From the NCBI GenBank assembly GCA_914767715.1, contig OU612068.1, positions 22,692,001-22,756,000 of the forward strand: a stretch of 64,000 nt of DNA. The letters run 5' to 3'. A model generated the notes under the pieces. The model saw only the letters and a list, made by a program, of their open reading frames with translations. It was not told where the DNA came from and did no database searches. Below, piece after piece: positions 60,201-64,000 of this stretch (positions are counted from its first letter, which is position 1; every line of letters begins with the position of its first letter). Made by a program: the position numbers and the translations under genes. Source of the stretch: Membranipora membranacea. Lineage: Eukaryota > Bryozoa > Gymnolaemata > Cheilostomatida > Membraniporidae.

Positions 60201-63200
60201 TTATCCAATACTGGTTCTGGTATTTTGGAAAGCAACGATAAATACAACCTATAGAAGTATCACACAATGCTTATGAAACATGTGGCAACTTATGTATCTA
60301 CACAACAGCACTCTTCCACACTTCCTGGTTCAAATATTCGGCCACATTCTTATTGAGGATTTTGACAGGTCATGTCACATAAAGTTATTAAGTTATTATG
60401 AATGAGTGCTCTATGATAGACTGTATCCATAAACATATAAACACCATATGTTTATGATTGAAACCTCTCTTCTACCACTTTAAAAGCCGTTGGAAGATTT
60501 CGGTTGACAACCTCCGACACTGACATTTTCCTTTTTTGGTTTCAGGTTTTTAGACAAATGTCCCGATGGTACACCGTTCATAGTCATGTGTTTTATAAGC
60601 CGCTCTATAGAAGCTAATGGCTGCTCTATGTTGAGCACAGCCTCCTTCGCTATAATGGCTAAAACATTCCCTAATAATGTGGGATCCGCTATAGTAAGTA
60701 CTCTACAGTCTGTTTAGTATGCATGTCCTGCTTTTTATTGATTAGACCTGTGACCTGTATTGTTATTCACTATGTGTTTTCTAAGCATATTTGAACAAGC
60801 TATATGCTTGCTATGCCAAGTAGACTAAGCGTGTTTTTTGCAGTGATATAAGCTGGTCCTGCAGTAGTATGACTATGCCTACACGCAAGTTTTCCAAGGC
60901 TGAGTTGATGGACAACATCACAACTTGTTTTTCGGGTCTATTTTAAAGGTTTTTGCCATAGTTGGTAGAAGTCTCAGTATGCCGCATAGGTCCTTTACCA
61001 TACATAACATAGTATCAGAATATCATTATTAATTGCGTGTGTGTATTAAGAGAAGGTGCTCATAGAGTTGTGATGCTAGTCTTGACTTCCACTCCACCAT
61101 CTGATACTTTAAGCTCTAACAGACCCTTTATCTTATGTTTTAGGGTACCCTGGAGATATTCAGTGGACTCGGAATGATATTAGGACCCTCTATAGGTGGT
61201 GGTCTGTACGGTGTAAGTACTATCATGTTGAATTATTTTTTTGAACACGCCTGAACCTCTTTGAATTGGGAGTTGTCTTATTGACAAAACTGAATTCCTG
61301 TAGGAATATTGCGTTTCTCAAGATCAATTTTGTTGTATAACTAATTTCCAAATTACTCATTTAAATTGATTATAAGAATAAACAGAAACAATATGGCTGT
61401 GAAGTTATGATTACGTGTTTATTGGTGTTATTATGGTGAAAAGTATCACCCGTACCCAACTTTATACCTTTCTGTGATTTTAGATTGGAGGCTATACACT
61501 TCCTTTTGTGGTCATAGGCGCACTTGTCTGGGCCACGACTATACTCTGCTATTTTGTGTTACCCTCTATAGGTAAGATAGACACATAGACACAGTTCATT
61601 AATTTCTCATCAATTTACTCACTGAACTCTTCTCTCTGCTGGAAAAAGTCATAAAAGAGATGCTCAGGCTTTTACATCTTCACTCACTGATCCCATCAGG
61701 AAATCGCTGATCCCATTGCAAAAGCCTTTGTAAGATTTGGAATTGTCTGTTCTGTTCTGTAAGGGGGGATAACTCCACTTGAGCATAAAAATTAGATTGC
61801 TATTCCAAGGAGTAACATCAAACTCCTTGAACTCCTGGTTATTCTAGGCCTAGGGTAACGATGTATTTAAGCATGTCACCCAATAATAATCATTCCATAT
61901 AAATATTATTTTTAGATGATGTGCCATCAACGGAGGGTAGTTTCCTGAAGTTACTCAAAGTACCAGGATGTATAGTTATATATGTAGCTATCGTCGGCTG
62001 TGGTAACGCACTCAGCTTCTTAGATCCTACATTTAGTCCATGGATGATCAAAACTGTAAGTGAATCAGCAATACTAAAATAACTCCAAGATTATCATTTG
62101 CAACACATAGCTTAGTCTGAGCTTCTCAGACTCTTCCCCAGTACGACTGCCCCGGCCATAACATCGACCTGATCGGGACTCGACACATAATCTTTATCTC
62201 ATCATGATACACTTTTGAGCTAATGCCAATAAACTTGAACTCATGAAACAGCACAGAAAACATCATCTGCATTTCGCAAACACAACATAAAAAATTCACT
62301 ATGGTGAGATATATAATGTGTAACCACTTCAGTATTTGTCAAGATGTAATTTTTTATCATATTTTGTTTACAGTTTAAAACAGTAACTATACCTCAAGTT
62401 GGTCTGATATTCATGACCGGTCCTGGCTGTTATGCTTTGCTGGCTCCTCTCGCAGGCTTTATTGCAGATAAGGTAAGTCATTTCTACAATATATTAGGTT
62501 TTGTGGTCAAGATTAATTTCACCAAACAAATTTTGGTATGTTTAAGTGGTATACACTAACTGATTGTAGGCGCAAATCCACCATCATTTCTCTTTGCAAA
62601 TCTCATTCAGAGTGTTGTACTTAGCAAGTTCCGTATAAAGGGTGTAACTTCGGTTGTAGTTTATGGTTATTTTGGGTTTTCTGTTTTGTTATTGTTCTTC
62701 CAGTGGTTCAACTTTTGCAAATTTAAGCTGCAATTATTCTTATTTTTTACAGGGTTTCGGAGGTACCATGGCATGGACAGGCCTTTTCACCCTCGGTTTT
62801 GCATTTTTGTTTTTTGGTCCCAGTCCAATCTTTGGTGACACTATACCTACAACGTAAGTATTTAATATTATTGTCGTTTCCTTGTCATATTTGCCACATC
62901 CAACATATGTCCCTCACGTTTTTGTCTTTATTAAAAATGAGCAGATTTCAGTTGGTGCCATCCTTCTCTAGTGCGACTTATTCAGTCTTTTAGTTTAAAG
63001 CTTTGTTCTCATAAATAATTTATATCAGTACTGTGCTGAAAGCTTAAGGTGTGGCCTCAGAAGCTAATAATTACCTAGAGAAGAACAATCTGTCTCCATG
63101 TGCCTGACACCTGCATCTAAAATGTATCCAATTCACACAACTCTCTCTCTGTCAAGGGAAAATTCTGAAAATGATACTAAATTATTTAGTGTCATTTTCA

Positions 63201-63988
63201 TTGTCAAGTTAGATAACCATAACCCCAAACATATACTGTTTCTTATACAGGCTACCAGTCACAATCGTAGCTTTAGTTATACTTGGAATAAGTGTTGGAG
63301 TAGCAATAATACCACTTTTCCCTATGGCAATAGCTCTAGCAAGGTAAGTCGAATCATACAATATATTTGAGTATATGTGTTGCATTAAAACAGGGAGTTT
63401 GGGGAATACTCATTGTTGAAGGCAACACAATAAATATGAAATGTAAATTGTTTTCGTCTTCACTTGCCATCTCTTGTTGAAAAAGTAGACAATTCCTAAT
63501 ACCTCCCATAAAAAAAAACAAATGAATTATACTATCTTTGGAAATCTTTACTAGATGCCAATCGTTACTACAAAAGCACTGCAAGGTTTTCTCCTCCTGT
63601 CACATTCATTCTGATTCCTCTTAGGTGTCATATAAGAGGACATTCTCCCCAAAACATGATATCCATGAAATAAGATAACATGTGATGGGGAAAATAATGA
63701 TTGAGGCAAGTGCATGACAGTCTCATCCACTTCCCTAAGCTTAATCAAATTTGCTATTAATATTTCATTTGCTTATCTTGCTTAGCCTCAGTGTCTACTC
63801 TCTATCTCTTATTTTACAGGAGTGTGGGTATGGAGGATAACCTTCAAACTTATGGTCTCGTCTCAGGATTCTTCCAGTCTGGGTTTTCGCTCGGTTCATT
63901 CGTAGGTCCGAGTGCCGCTGGATATTTCTCAGGGAAGTTTGGATTTCCCTGGTCATGCACAATTTGCGGCTTCATCATGTTTTTCTGT
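57204..63988 (+). CDS. SLC18B1: MFS-type transporter SLC18B1 (3' end beyond the window)
   Basis: Major facilitator membrane transporter related to the vesicular amine carriers; vertebrate SLC18B1 transports polyamines into vesicles (family knowledge). Coding exons: 57204-57279, 57478-57728, 59174-59247, 60546-60693, 61144-61212, 61484-61571, 61916-62055, 62374-62472, 62753-62853, 63251-63343 and 63820-63988; all in frame, 436 codons. The final GTAAGT at 63989 points to at least one more exon outside the window; the vertebrate protein is about 456 aa. Seen: cytosolic N-terminus MSSEKTSLLKEP with a dileucine-type sorting-like SLLKEP, TM1 ending SFGIISPFYPTEA, the TM2 motif VGLVFGIFQLILF, HKIGAKYMLLSGAF, RSIEANGCSMLSTASFA, SGLGMILGPSIGGGLYG, FTPF-like LDPTFSPWM, and QTYGLVSGFFQSGFSLGSF. 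The exon-intron phases are consistent throughout. Confidence 0.95.
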
Positions 63989-64000
63989 GTAAGTACCCAT

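Overview
This is a gene-containing stretch of an animal nuclear genome. Seven multi-exon genes with canonical GT...AG introns of a few hundred to a few thousand bases are present, all but one with recognisable metazoan orthologues. The AT-rich introns, the mix of non-LTR retrotransposon remains, tRNA-like SINEs and many fold-back (palindromic) elements, and the moderately diverged protein sequences suggest a marine invertebrate, possibly an early-branching one. The window alone does not allow a finer placement.

Layout: 1111-9216 (-) is the 5' five coding exons of a PLP-dependent serine/threonine dehydratase (SDS/SDSL type). Its large first intron holds a broken LINE, a palindromic MITE and a long inverted repeat; the C-terminal exons were not found. 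13538-20081 (+) is a complete UBE2H ubiquitin-conjugating enzyme (7 exons, 195 aa). 22017-39462 (-) is a complete ZC3H18 orthologue (17 coding exons, 1045 aa) with several palindromes, a second LINE and SINEs in its introns. 41529-48972 (+) is a complete CTNNBL1 (13 exons, 534 aa). 50030-51965 (-) is a complete DUF1295/steroid-5-alpha-reductase-like membrane protein (5 exons, 321 aa). 53855-54848 (-) is a small, extremely cysteine-rich CGPCG-repeat protein (3 exons, 106 aa). 57204-63988 (+) is an SLC18B1-type transporter, 11 exons and 436 codons before the window ends. In every complete gene the reconstructed exons keep one reading frame through all junctions, which strongly supports the models.

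The genes do not form a pathway. ZC3H18 (nuclear RNA fate, cap-binding complex linked) and CTNNBL1 (Prp19/spliceosome associated) are divergent neighbours about 2.07 kb apart and both belong to nuclear RNA metabolism, but a shared promoter is only a possibility.

The most unusual content is non-coding: a family of about 440-570 bp palindromic MITEs (four copies), two of which have flanking DNA repeated in inverted orientation at the other end; several other long, nearly perfect palindromes; recurrent short hairpins with shared ends; and a 41-bp minisatellite with a palindromic core in UBE2H intron 1.
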